Part shown: one piece after another, positions 1 through 10,014 of the stretch | Position numbering within the stretch: the stretch's first letter is position 1 | Layout: every line of letters starts with the position of its first letter | Source: Paraglaciecola arctica | Lineage (GTDB): Bacteria > Pseudomonadota > Gammaproteobacteria > Enterobacterales > Alteromonadaceae | Reading direction: 5' to 3' | DNA length: 64,000 nucleotides | NCBI RefSeq assembly: GCF_018861065.1 | Contig: NZ_JAHKQO010000036.1 | Coordinates: 707,865 to 771,864 of the forward strand | Notes under the pieces: generated by a model | What the model saw: the letters and a program-made list of their open reading frames with translations, nothing else | The model's database searches: none | Told to the model about the DNA's origin: nothing | Made by a program: the position numbers and the translations under genes

Positions 1-1
1 A

Positions 2-1123
2 TTACCTTTAGTAATTTTGGTAATTGGTTTTAGCGGAATGAAGGTTATTAAAGCGTCTGGTGAAGTAGATGAAGAAAAAGATCCCGTTGATACACGTCCT
101 ACAGTCAAAATTGAAACAGCCATAGCTGAAGATTACCAAGTGAGAATTACTAGCTACGGCGAAGTTAAACCGCTAGAGAGTACTTTGGTTGCGGCGCAAG
201 TTTCTGGCGAAGTCCTCACCTGGCACCCAAATTTTGTACCTGGTGGTTTGGTTTTACGAGGTGATACCCTATTTACGATTGAAGCTGATACCTACGAAGC
301 CGCCTTATTGCAAGCTGAAGCAGATCTTAGTCTCGCTCAGGCTAATTTAATTGAAGAACAAGCTAGAGCTGAAGTAGCCGAGCGTGAAGCCAAAGGCACT
401 AAAGTGTCTGACTTGTATTTACGTAAACCACAAATACTCAGTGCCCAAGCAGCGGTAAAATCAGCTCAAGCAAGAATAAAAATTGCGCAACGAGACTTAG
501 ATAACTGTACGATTAAAGCGCCCTACGATGCCTTAGTCGTGAAACGAGATTTAGGTGTAGGACAATATGTTAACCAAGGCGCACAAGTAGGTGAACTGTA
601 TAACATCGAGTCTGCAGAAATATCATTCCCTATAGCTGGTTTTGACAGAGAGTTTTTACCTAGCGACATTACTCAAAAAATTGCCACCATCAGCACCAAG
701 GGTTACAACGCTATTGTGCGTGAGGGTAAGGTTTCTCGAGACTTAGGCATCATTGACCAAAGTACCCGTATGAGTCAACTGGTCGTGAGAATAGACGATC
801 CATACAGTTTAAAATCTTCGCTACCCCCACTTAAATTTGGACATTATGTGGAAGTCAGTTTCTCTGGAAAAACCCTTAATCAGGTCTATCGTTTGCCCCA
901 AGAATTAGTCAACAACAGAATTATTTGGGTATTAGATGAAAACCAAGCAATGCAACCTAAGCGTGTCGAAATTTTACGCGAAGAAGGAGCCTATTTCTTA
1001 ATTAGTGACGGATTACAAAACCGCGATAAGTTGATTATGACCTTACCTGAGTATCCTCAAAAAGGTATGAAAGTAAAAATTGCCGAGCCGGCTAAAGACC
1101 TAGTCGTTCAGCAATCACTTTAA
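2..1123 (+). CDS. RND efflux periplasmic adaptor (HlyD/MFP family), 5'-truncated by window
   Basis: Periplasmic membrane-fusion subunit that would link an inner-membrane RND pump to an outer-membrane channel. The frame is open to the window edge and reads a hydrophobic stretch (LPLVILVIGFSG) that looks like the end of a signal or anchor helix, so the true start lies upstream; the TTG at 17 is not convincing. Family features in order: a barrel-sandwich/lipoyl half (residues ~45-90), an Ala/Glu/Gln-rich coiled-coil hairpin (~90-160), the second lipoyl half (NCTIKAPYDALVVKRDLGVG), then a beta-barrel. It ends 10 bp before the RND transporter gene, so the two are co-transcribed. Substrate cannot be told. 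Confidence 0.85.
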   Translation, partial: LPLVILVIGFSGMKVIKASGEVDEEKDPVDTRPTVKIETAIAEDYQVRITSYGEVKPLESTLVAAQVSGEVLTWHPNFVPGGLVLRGDTLFTIEADTYEAALLQAEADLSLAQANLIEEQARAEVAEREAKGTKVSDLYLRKPQILSAQAAVKSAQARIKIAQRDLDNCTIKAPYDALVVKRDLGVGQYVNQGAQVGELYNIESAEISFPIAGFDREFLPSDITQKIATISTKGYNAIVREGKVSRDLGIIDQSTRMSQLVVRIDDPYSLKSSLPPLKFGHYVEVSFSGKTLNQVYRLPQELVNNRIIWVLDENQAMQPKRVEILREEGAYFLISDGLQNRDKLIMTLPEYPQKGMKVKIAEPAKDLVVQQSL

Positions 1124-1133
1124 GGTTTTAAAT

Positions 1134-4100
1134 ATGTCCCGTGAAAACCCAAACACCCTAATTGAGCCGAAAGAAACCGGCATAATCGCCTATTTTGCCA
1201 ATAACTCCGTTGCTGCTAACTTAATGATGATGTTTATTATCATCATGGGTATTTATAGTTATTTTACTGTCCAGCGACAAATGTTTCCCAATATTGAAAT
1301 TAACTATATCAGTGTCAGTGCGGTGTACCGTGGCGCGTCTCCTCAAGAAATTGAGCAGAGCATTCTCATTAAGATGGAAGAAGCACTTAAAGACATTACT
1401 GAAATCAAAGAAAGCACGTCACGTGCGGTCCGCGGCAGTGGCTCTATTACGCTAGAAATTGACCCAAAGAAAAAATTAACTGACGTATTAGATAAAGTAA
1501 AAGCAAGGATCGACAGCATCGCTACCTTTCCTGCTGATATGGAGCCACCTAATATATCCCAAATTGAATTTCAGCAAGATGTCATTGAGATGGCACTGGT
1601 GGGTGATTTACCCATTAGTGAACTAAAACCTATTTCCAAACAAATTGAAGATGAATTAATGGCACTTCAAAATGTGTCTCTTGTTCAATTAGAAGCACCC
1701 GAAGATGAAATTGCCATAGAAATTGAACCAGATACGTTGCGCAAGTATAACTTGTCTATTGCCGACGTGACCCAAGCTATCAGTCGTTTTTCCGCCGATA
1801 TCTCAGCGGGTCAATTGCGCACAGACTCAGGCATTGTCGCGGTAAGAGTTGAGAATCAACTGTATAACGGTGATGAGTTTAGGAAGATACCTGTCAAAAT
1901 TGGCGCCAATGGCGCTAAAGTATTGCTTGAAGATGTGGCGCAAATATACGATGGATTTACCGAAGGTGAACGCTACTTCAAATATTCTGGCGTCAATGCC
2001 ATGTCTCTAAGTGTCAAAGCCACTAAAGACCAAAGTACAGTTCCTATAGCTAATTCTGTGCAAACCTATGTAGAAGCTCGCAATAAAACACTGCCTGAGG
2101 GATTAAAACTTAAGATCCTAGTAGACATGACATTTTATTTAAATTCACGCCTAGACATGATGCTCAAAAACCTGTTTCAAGGTGCGCTTTTAGTGGCCTT
2201 GCTGCTTACAATATTTTTGCGTTTTAGACTGGCTTTTTGGGTAATGCTGGGCTTACCGGTTTGTTTCTTGGGCGCGATAATGATGATGCCAATATTTAGT
2301 GTCACTCTTAACGTTTTATCTCTGTTCGCTTTTATCATGGTGTTAGGCATAGTAGTTGACGACGCTATTGTTATAGGTGAATCGGCTTACACCGAAATAG
2401 AAGAAAAAGGAGGCGGTGTAGAAAGTGTTGTTCGAGGTGCCAAAAAAGTCGCCACACCGGCTACTTTTGGAGTATTGACCACTATAGCAGTATTTGCTCC
2501 ATCACTATTTGCTTCAGGTCCGCAGGCGTCGTTTTTCACCAACATTTCAGTTGTGGTGATTTTATGTTTAGTTTTCAGTTTAATCGAGTCAAAGTGGATT
2601 TTGCCGGCACATTTAGCCCACATGAAATTTACCCCGATTAAAGAAAGTAGTTGGCGAGCCAGATTTAACAAAAATTTCTTTAGCTTTGTTAACGGTCCCT
2701 ATAGAAATTTCATTGTTCGCTGCATTGAGTGGCGTTGGTTAGTACTAACCACATTCTTGGCGCTTTTATTCATCAGTATTGGTTTAATTCAAGGTAGCTA
2801 TGTTAGGACAGTTATGACTCCTAAAGTGGCTCATGACTTCCCAGGTATCAATATTGATATGAATGAAAATGTGTCAGACGAATCAACTTTAGAAGCGCTT
2901 AAAACCATTGAAGCCATGGTTTATAAAGTAGATAAAGACATTCAAGATGAATACGGTAGCAGCATGATGAAAGATATCATGGTGTTTAACCAAGGCCGCA
3001 CATCGGGGCGAATTTTGGTGCCTTTGGTTAACGAAGAAGACCGTCATTTTGATGCCTTTGAATTAGCCAGAAGATGGCGCGCCGACATGCCCATTATTCC
3101 AGGTATGAAATCTATTACTATCCAAGATAATCTAATGGGTGGTGGTGACGGCAATGGTGAATTTGGTTTCATGTTATTTGGGGCTGATATTGAGTTGTTG
3201 AATGCTGCTGGCCGTGAATTCATTTCCATGCTGCAACAACAAGAAGGGTTATTTGACATTAGCTCGAGTATCGACCCAGCCAGCAAAGAGATTCAAATCG
3301 ATTTATTACCCGTAGCTTATGACTTAGGTCTAGATTTAAGTAATATCGCCAGTCAAGTGGGCGCCAGCTTTTTTGGTGGCGAAGCACAAAGGGTGATACG
3401 CGACGGCGAAGAAGTGCGGGTAATGGTGCGATATCCTAAGCTGACTCGTGAGCGTTTTGCCGAACTAAAATATGCAGTGTTAACCACTCCCGAAGGCAAA
3501 GAAGTTATGCTCGGTGACGTCGTCACACTTACAGAAACACCTGGTATTAACTATATTCGCCGAGAAGAAGGATACAGAAGTGTCTATGTATATGGCTCCA
3601 TTGACGAAGAAGTGGTTGAACCTAATGCAGTAATTGAACAAGTGGAAGAAACCTTGTTACCACAATTGAAGTCTAACTTCCCTGGAGTAAAGTCTGAATT
3701 AGGCGGTTCCATCGAAGAAGAGCAAGCCCAAGAAAGTGAACAGTTGACCTTCTTTATTGTTGGTTTATTGATGATTTTCATATTACTGGCCATTCCCTTA
3801 AAAAGTTATGGTCAACCATTAATCATCATGTCAGTCATCCCATTCAGTTTAACTGGAGCAATCTGGGGGCATTTTATCTTTGGCATAGATCTCAGCATGC
3901 TTTCGTTGTTTGGTTTAATTGCCGCTGCTGGTGTGGTGATAAACGACAGTTTGGTTATGACCGACTTTGTTAATCAAAGACGCAAACAAGGAGTCGCTTT
4001 GTTGTTAGCGGTTACTGAAGCCGGTTGTGCACGTTTTAGAGCTATCACCTTGACTTCAATCACCACATTTGTGGGTGTGTTACCCATAATGTTTGAAACC

Positions 4101-4310
4101 AGTACACAAGCAAAAATTGTTATCCCTATGGCCGTTGCCTTGGGTTTTGCGGTACTTTACGCAACAGTCGTCACCCTAGTTTTGGTACCTTGTTTGTATA
4201 TGATACTCGAAGATCTTAAAGCCGGTTTTGTAAGGTTGTTTGGTCTATTTGGCAAAGTGTTTAAGGGTAAAAAAACCGGGGCAATTGAAAGTTCAGCTTC
4301 ACAAGTTTAG
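1134..4310 (+). CDS. RND efflux transporter, AcrB/HAE1-like
   Basis: Inner-membrane proton-driven efflux pump of 1058 aa, the normal length for the family. It shows the duplicated RND plan: an N-terminal helix (ANLMMMFIIIMGIYSYFT), a large periplasmic porter loop, a block of helices with the paired aspartates of the proton relay (GIVVDDAIVIGES), a second helix and loop, and a C-terminal helix block (AAAGVVINDSLVMTDF). The closest type is the hydrophobic and amphiphilic efflux group rather than the metal (CusA) type, because no methionine-rich metal relay is evident. It follows the adaptor gene by 10 bp and ends just before an 11-bp-stem terminator. No outer-membrane channel gene lies downstream, so TolC or a gene upstream of the window must serve. 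Confidence 0.9.
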   Translation: MSRENPNTLIEPKETGIIAYFANNSVAANLMMMFIIIMGIYSYFTVQRQMFPNIEINYISVSAVYRGASPQEIEQSILIKMEEALKDITEIKESTSRAVRGSGSITLEIDPKKKLTDVLDKVKARIDSIATFPADMEPPNISQIEFQQDVIEMALVGDLPISELKPISKQIEDELMALQNVSLVQLEAPEDEIAIEIEPDTLRKYNLSIADVTQAISRFSADISAGQLRTDSGIVAVRVENQLYNGDEFRKIPVKIGANGAKVLLEDVAQIYDGFTEGERYFKYSGVNAMSLSVKATKDQSTVPIANSVQTYVEARNKTLPEGLKLKILVDMTFYLNSRLDMMLKNLFQGALLVALLLTIFLRFRLAFWVMLGLPVCFLGAIMMMPIFSVTLNVLSLFAFIMVLGIVVDDAIVIGESAYTEIEEKGGGVESVVRGAKKVATPATFGVLTTIAVFAPSLFASGPQASFFTNISVVVILCLVFSLIESKWILPAHLAHMKFTPIKESSWRARFNKNFFSFVNGPYRNFIVRCIEWRWLVLTTFLALLFISIGLIQGSYVRTVMTPKVAHDFPGINIDMNENVSDESTLEALKTIEAMVYKVDKDIQDEYGSSMMKDIMVFNQGRTSGRILVPLVNEEDRHFDAFELARRWRADMPIIPGMKSITIQDNLMGGGDGNGEFGFMLFGADIELLNAAGREFISMLQQQEGLFDISSSIDPASKEIQIDLLPVAYDLGLDLSNIASQVGASFFGGEAQRVIRDGEEVRVMVRYPKLTRERFAELKYAVLTTPEGKEVMLGDVVTLTETPGINYIRREEGYRSVYVYGSIDEEVVEPNAVIEQVEETLLPQLKSNFPGVKSELGGSIEEEQAQESEQLTFFIVGLLMIFILLAIPLKSYGQPLIIMSVIPFSLTGAIWGHFIFGIDLSMLSLFGLIAAAGVVINDSLVMTDFVNQRRKQGVALLLAVTEAGCARFRAITLTSITTFVGVLPIMFETSTQAKIVIPMAVALGFAVLYATVVTLVLVPCLYMILEDLKAGFVRLFGLFGKVFKGKKTGAIESSASQV

Positions 4311-4324
4311 TTTTTGAACAATGC

Positions 4325-4351
4325 AAACAAGCGCCGAAATGGCGCTTGTTT
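4325..4351. terminator. Rho-independent-type hairpin between convergent genes
   Basis: A perfect 11-bp inverted repeat, AAACAAGCGCC / GGCGCTTGTTT, separated by the loop GAAAT. The arms begin with A and end with T, so the hairpin can work in both directions. It sits between the RND gene (ending at 4310, plus) and the ABC ATPase gene (ending at 4391, minus). Confidence 0.8.
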
Positions 4352-4390
4352 ACTAATGAGAACTCATCAAGCACTCTTAAAAATCGAAGC

Positions 4391-5683
4391 TTACAACGTA
4401 GTATACACATCCAACAATCCGGTAATACTGGTACAAAACAGTTCGAACAACTTCAAATCACGTTCAGTAAAACCCGGTGTGCTTAAGACTCGACGACACT
4501 GAAGTACTGCGAAAACTTCTCCGGTTCTTCGTTTTAAAGGCACCGCCATAATCATCTGTGCTTCGTCATTTTTATCAATGATTGGATCTGTGTGTTCATG
4601 CAATAGCGAATTGTCTATCAAAACAGATTCTTTTAAATCTCTGACATAATTGACTAAGCCGCCTTGATTAGGATAAGTAATCACGTGATCACCACTAGTG
4701 TCTCCCAAAGGAGAGGCGCTCCACTGTCCATCAGCCGCTAGATATAATGGAAATCCTTGTGTCGCAAATTTCTCAGCAGCCTGAGCGGTAAAATCAGATA
4801 ATGCGTTGCTCAAGACTCCTTTAAATGCGATGGGATTAATCTTACTTTTAAGTGCCAAAATACGTTGTGATTGCAGTGAAAGGTCAACCATAAAGTATTG
4901 AAAGTCAAAATCGCTTTCAATTTGATTGTTGGGTCGTTCAGAAGGGGTATCAGCCACCACTTTCATCAACTGTTGACTGTTATCAATAACTGCCTCATTG
5001 AAACTGGCTATATGCCCATCCTCTAAATAAATGATGCGATCTGCCACATCAAGAATTCGATTATCGTGGGTCACTAGCAAAATAGTGGAGCCTTGCTCCT
5101 TAGCCATACTTTTCATACGGTCCACCACATCGCGACCCGATTGTTTATCTAACGAGGCCGTGGGTTCATCAGCCATCAGAATTTTTGGCTCTGCTGCCAT
5201 GGCTCGCGCAATGGCCACTCGCTGTCGTTGCCCACCTGATAATTGTTCAGGGTAATAATGAATACGCTCTCCCAAACCTACAATTTGCAAATACTCGATG
5301 GCTCGTTGTTCTATTTGTCGGCCTTTAAATTTACCGCTAATTCGAATACCTAAGACTACGTTTTGCAGCGCCGTTAAGGCACCAATAAGGTTATGTTGCT
5401 GAAATATAAACCCAATATTTTTGCGAACTTGCTCGAGCTCTCTGCTTTTTGCACCGCACAATTCATTACCCAAAATTTGCACGCTGCCAGTCTTAACCGC
5501 TCTTAATGCGCTCACTATAGTTAGGAGCGTGGTTTTTCCAGAGCCAGAAGGCCCAGTGACAATGACAATTTCTCCGGCTTTTATTTCGGTACTGATATTA
5601 AATAGAATTTGTTTTTTGAGGTCGCCACTACCAAAAGAAAAATCCAAATTCTTAACACTAATTGAAATATCTGTGGTCATCAA
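4391..5683 (-). CDS. DevA-type ABC transporter ATPase with C-terminal GAF-like domain
   Basis: ATP-binding subunit of an exporter, 430 aa. The first ~230 residues are a full ABC ATPase: Walker A GPSGSGKTT, signature LSGGQRQRVAIARAM, Walker B ILMADEPTASLD and the switch histidine in VTHD. This half matches the LolD/MacB/DevA group in length and style. Residues ~270-430 are extra and look like a GAF-type sensor domain (AQMIMAVPLKRRTGEVFAVL, then a closing helix), about doubling the usual protein. Its start overlaps the permease stop by 4 bp (ATGA), so it is translationally coupled and is the last gene of the patatin-devBCA operon. The sensory role of the added domain is inference. Confidence 0.85.
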   Translation of the reverse strand: MMTTDISISVKNLDFSFGSGDLKKQILFNISTEIKAGEIVIVTGPSGSGKTTLLTIVSALRAVKTGSVQILGNELCGAKSRELEQVRKNIGFIFQQHNLIGALTALQNVVLGIRISGKFKGRQIEQRAIEYLQIVGLGERIHYYPEQLSGGQRQRVAIARAMAAEPKILMADEPTASLDKQSGRDVVDRMKSMAKEQGSTILLVTHDNRILDVADRIIYLEDGHIASFNEAVIDNSQQLMKVVADTPSERPNNQIESDFDFQYFMVDLSLQSQRILALKSKINPIAFKGVLSNALSDFTAQAAEKFATQGFPLYLAADGQWSASPLGDTSGDHVITYPNQGGLVNYVRDLKESVLIDNSLLHEHTDPIIDKNDEAQMIMAVPLKRRTGEVFAVLQCRRVLSTPGFTERDLKLFELFCTSITGLLDVYTTL

Positions 5684-6849
5684 AACACCTCTGCGGGATC
5701 GAGACGAGCAACCTTTCTAACGCTCAGCAAGGCGGAAATGGCACACATTATCATGGTTAATATAAAAACAGTTACGGCTCTATCTTGAGTTAAATACAGT
5801 GGCAAATTAGTGGCTCCTGCAGCTAACGAGTATAACCACATCACTACAGCCACTCCTGGTATGTAACCTAGAGCGCCCAGTAATACCGCTTGTTGCACAA
5901 CAATTCCCGACACAAAGGTGCTGGAATATCCCATAGCACGTAAGGTTGCGTATTCACTCAGATGCTCAGACACTCCCGCAAACAAAATCTGATATACAAT
6001 AATCGCCCCCACAACAAAGCCCATTATTGCGCCAAAAGTAAATATATAGCCGATTGGGGTAGCCGAGTTCCAATAAGCGGTTTCTCGCTCAACAAAATCG
6101 CGCTTGGTCAACACTAACACATCGCCAGGAAGGTAAGCTTTGAGCTTGTCTCTTACCTCATTGGCATTGGCTCCCGCTTTGAGTGTAATTAAACCCAATT
6201 GTATATCTTCCCTTGAACGGTCCGGAAACAAGCGAAGCCAATTATCGGAGCTCATAAATACACTGCCATCCAAGCCAAATGAGGTTCCCATCTTATACAA
6301 ACCCACCACGCTTATTTCTCGATTATTGATTTCGGTCACTAATACTTTGTCACGAGTCACGGATTCACTCACAGGGCCGAATTCAGGCCGAGAGGCTGAA
6401 TCAAAGACCATAGCATCACGGGCTTTCAGCATAGGGCGAAGTTTATCGAACTCAGGATTGTCAAAGATAGCATCACCAGGGTCAAACCCCAGTGTATTGA
6501 TGCTTCTACGGCCATTGTTCCAAGGATTTTTCCAGACTCCAGGGAAAATATTAACAGGCATCACTTGCTCTACTTCTGGCAACGCTTTAGCCTGGTAGAG
6601 TCGCCGCTGTGAAAAGGCCTGAGGGCGCACAATAAACACGCTATCTGGACTAAACAAAGCAATATCGTAATTTAGTTTTTCGTGAAAACGCACCGCACTT
6701 TCAAACAAGGCTGATCGAAAACCCAATTGCATGAGAATTAACAATACAGCAAAGCCAATTCCACACAGCGCAACAATTAGTCTAACCGGTCGATGTTTAA
6801 GCTGTAACCAGGCTACTTTAGTTTGCATTGGTATCATGTTATGAATCAC
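5680..6849 (-). CDS. DevC-like ABC transporter permease (FtsX/MacB type)
   Basis: Membrane subunit of an ABC exporter, 389 aa. One N-terminal helix (RLIVALCGIGFAVLLILMQLGFR) is followed by a large extracytoplasmic MacB-like core domain (~45-265) and three C-terminal helices (~270-385), ending with the conserved tail RKVARLDPAEVF. That four-helix layout with a long first loop is the FtsX/DevC pattern. Start and stop overlap both neighbours by 4 bp. With the adaptor upstream and ATPase downstream it makes a complete three-part exporter, related to the heterocyst glycolipid exporter DevBCA of cyanobacteria; the cargo here is unknown but could be lipid, given the linked phospholipase. Confidence 0.85.
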   Translation of the reverse strand: MIHNMIPMQTKVAWLQLKHRPVRLIVALCGIGFAVLLILMQLGFRSALFESAVRFHEKLNYDIALFSPDSVFIVRPQAFSQRRLYQAKALPEVEQVMPVNIFPGVWKNPWNNGRRSINTLGFDPGDAIFDNPEFDKLRPMLKARDAMVFDSASRPEFGPVSESVTRDKVLVTEINNREISVVGLYKMGTSFGLDGSVFMSSDNWLRLFPDRSREDIQLGLITLKAGANANEVRDKLKAYLPGDVLVLTKRDFVERETAYWNSATPIGYIFTFGAIMGFVVGAIIVYQILFAGVSEHLSEYATLRAMGYSSTFVSGIVVQQAVLLGALGYIPGVAVVMWLYSLAAGATNLPLYLTQDRAVTVFILTMIMCAISALLSVRKVARLDPAEVF

Positions 6850-7763
6850 TCAAGCACTATTTCGACTTGCAAATTGATTAAACGCCGCACAGCTTGTGGA
6901 TTATCCAGTAATACATCAACTTCAATGATTCGTGCGTCTTTTCGAGCCGCAGGATCGGTTCCTATAGCATCATGTTTTTGTACTTTTGGCTGAATATAGC
7001 TAACCTTTCCAGTGAGTTTTTCTTCTAGCGCATCACTACTTATTGTTGCCTTTTGACCTATACGCACGCGGTTAATATCTGTTTCATAAATCTCCGCTAC
7101 CGCATACATATTTTGAACCGCGGCCAGTTCCACTACGCCGTCAAGGTGCACAAACTCACCAGGATAGGCATTGACTTGAAGTACCATGCCGTCAATGGGT
7201 GAATAAATGAGCTTACGCTGATATTCCGCCTTTCGCCTTTCCAATCTAGCTTTTGCGACTTCAATCGCCATCTCGCCCGCAGTGGCCGACACTCTAGCCG
7301 ATTGGCAAGACGCCTTAAGCGATTTGGCATCACCTTGAGCCTGTTCTACTTCTTCTGCAGGTGCCAAGCCCTGACTTAACAATTTTTCCCGTCTTAACGC
7401 CTCGCTTTTAGCGGTATCAGCCTGCACACAAGCTGCTTCTGCGACACTGGTGTCGGCATCAAATTGTCGCACCGCAAATTCGTATTCCTTTTCTGTTTCA
7501 ACCACCAGCGCTTGCGCTACAGCTGCAGAATCGATTTCAGCGATTAATTGCCCCACAGTTACACTATCTCCTTCGGCTACGTGTAACTTCGCTATTAATG
7601 AACCGGCAGTCGATTCTGGCGTGGAAGGTGCGCCGATAATAATGATGCCGTTTTCAGGCTCTATTCTACCTAAGGCGGCAACTGAGCTAATACCGTCGGC
7701 CATTACCAACTGACTAAACAAACTCAAAGTAACAGTCATAGCCACTATTAATGAATCCTTCAT
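6846..7763 (-). CDS. DevB-like periplasmic adaptor (HlyD family)
   Basis: Membrane-fusion subunit for the adjacent ABC exporter. The frame is open farther upstream, but the ATG at 7763 is preferred: it gives a clean signal peptide (MKDSLIVAMTVTLSLFSQLV, cleavage near VMADG) and lies 1 bp after the stop of the patatin gene; any earlier start would run inside that gene. The 305-aa protein has lipoyl halves (SLIAKLHVAEGDSVTVGQLI and RKLIYSPIDGMVLQVNAYPG) flanking a coiled-coil hairpin rich in Ala/Glu/Gln (~80-165), then a beta-barrel. It overlaps the permease start by 4 bp. Confidence 0.85.
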   Translation of the reverse strand: MKDSLIVAMTVTLSLFSQLVMADGISSVAALGRIEPENGIIIIGAPSTPESTAGSLIAKLHVAEGDSVTVGQLIAEIDSAAVAQALVVETEKEYEFAVRQFDADTSVAEAACVQADTAKSEALRREKLLSQGLAPAEEVEQAQGDAKSLKASCQSARVSATAGEMAIEVAKARLERRKAEYQRKLIYSPIDGMVLQVNAYPGEFVHLDGVVELAAVQNMYAVAEIYETDINRVRIGQKATISSDALEEKLTGKVSYIQPKVQKHDAIGTDPAARKDARIIEVDVLLDNPQAVRRLINLQVEIVLE

Positions 7764-7764
7764 G

Positions 7765-10014
7765 TTATTCCCCCTGCTTGATTTCAGACTTTTTATCGGT
7801 CGAATTAAAATGCGCCTTAAGTCTTGCAAAGCTCGCTTTATAACCAATTTTGGTTGCTTTGGATTGCGCATCAAATTGCAGCATACCCACACCTTTCACA
7901 TGAATATTCAGATATAGATCGGCTTGTTGTTGTTGAATTATTTGCTGTCGCTTAAGGGCAGATCCCGCCACCATAGCCTGCATAATGGTGGAACCTAAAC
8001 TCGGCACGGAAGGCGCTTTTAACCAAGGGAACAAACGTTGAATTAGCAACTGCCATCCCGATAACTCAGTTCCATAATCGGATTTTGCCTTAGGTCCTAC
8101 TGGCGGTGCGACATCGACTGCAATCACGACTCCAAATGGATTGATTTCACGCATGATGTCCACCGGTAAATTGTTTAGTACACCACCATCGACTAAGAGT
8201 TCGTCTCCATGGGGAACAGGTGGTAAAACCCCAGGTATAGACACACTACTGCGGATCGCTATCCAAGAATCACCACGTTGATGAATCACCGGTAAAGCGG
8301 TGGTCAAATTTGTGGAAACACAAAAAAACGGTAACCAATAATCTTCAATATCCCAACCTTGAGTTTGCTCCCTTATGGTTTGACTAATGCGTTTGCCCGC
8401 AATTACAGAGACCAATGGAAAAGTGAAGTCGATAATTTTGTAATAGGCTTGTTTAGCGCGCTGCATCACTTGATCTGCATTTGCACCTTGGGCAACAATG
8501 CCGGCAATAGGGGCACCCATGCTGGTTCCCCCCACCATATCAATGGGAATGTTTAATTCTTCCATTGCTTTAATAACACCCAAATGAGCAAATCCACGGG
8601 CGCCCCCCCCTCCTAGAACCAAACTGACAGCATTGCCAGATAAGATCCTTGTGACTCTTGCCATATCCGCAGTGTGTCCTTTACGCACATGATAAATGGC
8701 GTCTGGAGACACGGGATTAAGCCACGCTGCGGTATTTCTAGGTCGGTCGGTGTCTAACTCATGTAACAACACTAAACTCCAACGTTGTCGTTCTCCAGAC
8801 AAGTGAGGAGCTAAAGCTGACAGATCCGGCTCTGAATTAGCCTCAGCTACCACTATCACTTGGTCAGTTTGTCGAACACACCTCGCACTCCACTGAGACC
8901 ATTTCTGGTCAGACTGATACACTAAATACTGGCAATCATCTTCTTGGGAGTGCAACCATTCAACCAGTCGCAAACTAGTGGCTTCGTTTTCGTGACTTTG
9001 GGCGATACCTTCTGTAGCCAATTCAGCATTGACTATGTCACTACTCAAATGTTTCGTAGAACCGTAGTCAGATAAAGTGGAACATAGCTGTTGGGCAAAA
9101 TTAGACAGTTCTAAATCAGCGTTGGCAGGAAGCAAACTAATACATCTAACCGGCGCTTTAGATGTACCTTTTTCGATGGGTAAATCGGTGAGCCGTTTAC
9201 CGAGTATATGGGCAATATTGTGAATGGCTCGGGTATTGCGCTGTAGCATCAGTTCAAAACTGTAATTTGACAATTTAACTAATTCACTGTCCCTAACAGC
9301 GTACACAGTATGTGCTTGGGGTTGGGCGGTTAAAAGTGCGGTTTCGCCAATGGTTTCACCTGCTAAAATTGCATCATTCACCACCTCTCTACCGTCTAGC
9401 AATTTTGTGGTCATTTGAAGACGACCTGCCACCAGAATATAAGCGCCATCTGGCACATCACCTTGTCGAAACAAAGTCTGGCCGCTTGGCAGCGTCACCC
9501 ACTCAAGTTCGTGCTCTATATCTGCTAATACAAATGGCAACATCACCCCAAAAGGGCCAAACAATTTATCGAGATGAATTGATAATCGATGCTTGCGCAT
9601 CATATGCAGGCCAATACTTTGTAGTTTTTCCCACAACAGTGGCTGCTCAGCCAACAGACTATCGTAGATTTCTCTTGTAATTATCGCTACTTGACTATCA
9701 GCACGAGCGAGAATGGAATTCAGATGTTTTTCTTCAGTAAAAAAACTTAATAGGCCTATTAGCTCCCCTTCTTCGAGTTGCTCATACATGCCTAACATTT
9801 TAGCTTTACCTGATTGCTCTTTTACCAGATTACCTGTTATCAACAAATAGAAACAAGTATCGCCGTCTCCTTCTGTAACTAAATAATCATCGGCACTGAC
9901 AGTTCGTATTTGCGCATATTCAGTGAAAATTTGGCGTTCTTTTTCATTTAAGGTAATGGTTTGCGCTGATCCATAATCGAGATCTGCATTTTCTTGAGGT
10001 GAGAAAGTATCCAA
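7765..10014 (-). CDS. Patatin-like phospholipase with two cyclic-nucleotide-binding domains (NTE/RssA-like)
   Basis: Predicted lysophospholipase/esterase of 749 aa, similar in plan to neuropathy target esterase. Two cNMP-binding-fold domains (about 25-130 and 150-270) precede a linker and a patatin domain with all hallmarks: glycine-rich oxyanion loop GGGGARGFAHLG (~467-478), nucleophile Ser498 in GTSMG, and catalytic Asp609 in DGGVLNNLP. The only start compatible with the upstream in-frame stop is TTG at 10014, without a good ribosome-binding site, so translation may be weak or begin at another non-ATG codon. It heads the operon with devBCA, suggesting lipid turnover linked to export. Whether the N-terminal domains really bind cyclic nucleotides is not shown. 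Confidence 0.88.
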   Translation of the reverse strand: MDTFSPQENADLDYGSAQTITLNEKERQIFTEYAQIRTVSADDYLVTEGDGDTCFYLLITGNLVKEQSGKAKMLGMYEQLEEGELIGLLSFFTEEKHLNSILARADSQVAIITREIYDSLLAEQPLLWEKLQSIGLHMMRKHRLSIHLDKLFGPFGVMLPFVLADIEHELEWVTLPSGQTLFRQGDVPDGAYILVAGRLQMTTKLLDGREVVNDAILAGETIGETALLTAQPQAHTVYAVRDSELVKLSNYSFELMLQRNTRAIHNIAHILGKRLTDLPIEKGTSKAPVRCISLLPANADLELSNFAQQLCSTLSDYGSTKHLSSDIVNAELATEGIAQSHENEATSLRLVEWLHSQEDDCQYLVYQSDQKWSQWSARCVRQTDQVIVVAEANSEPDLSALAPHLSGERQRWSLVLLHELDTDRPRNTAAWLNPVSPDAIYHVRKGHTADMARVTRILSGNAVSLVLGGGGARGFAHLGVIKAMEELNIPIDMVGGTSMGAPIAGIVAQGANADQVMQRAKQAYYKIIDFTFPLVSVIAGKRISQTIREQTQGWDIEDYWLPFFCVSTNLTTALPVIHQRGDSWIAIRSSVSIPGVLPPVPHGDELLVDGGVLNNLPVDIMREINPFGVVIAVDVAPPVGPKAKSDYGTELSGWQLLIQRLFPWLKAPSVPSLGSTIMQAMVAGSALKRQQIIQQQQADLYLNIHVKGVGMLQFDAQSKATKIGYKASFARLKAHFNSTDKKSEIKQGE

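Noticed and set aside
4314-4502. 62-codon plus-strand ORF after the RND gene
   Set aside because: It runs through the terminator hairpin and into the antisense of the ABC ATPase gene; no domain or start signal.
7764-7892. N-terminal extension of the DevB-like protein to an upstream ATG
   Set aside because: It would overlap the patatin gene by 128 bp and hide the signal peptide that begins at the 7763 ATG.
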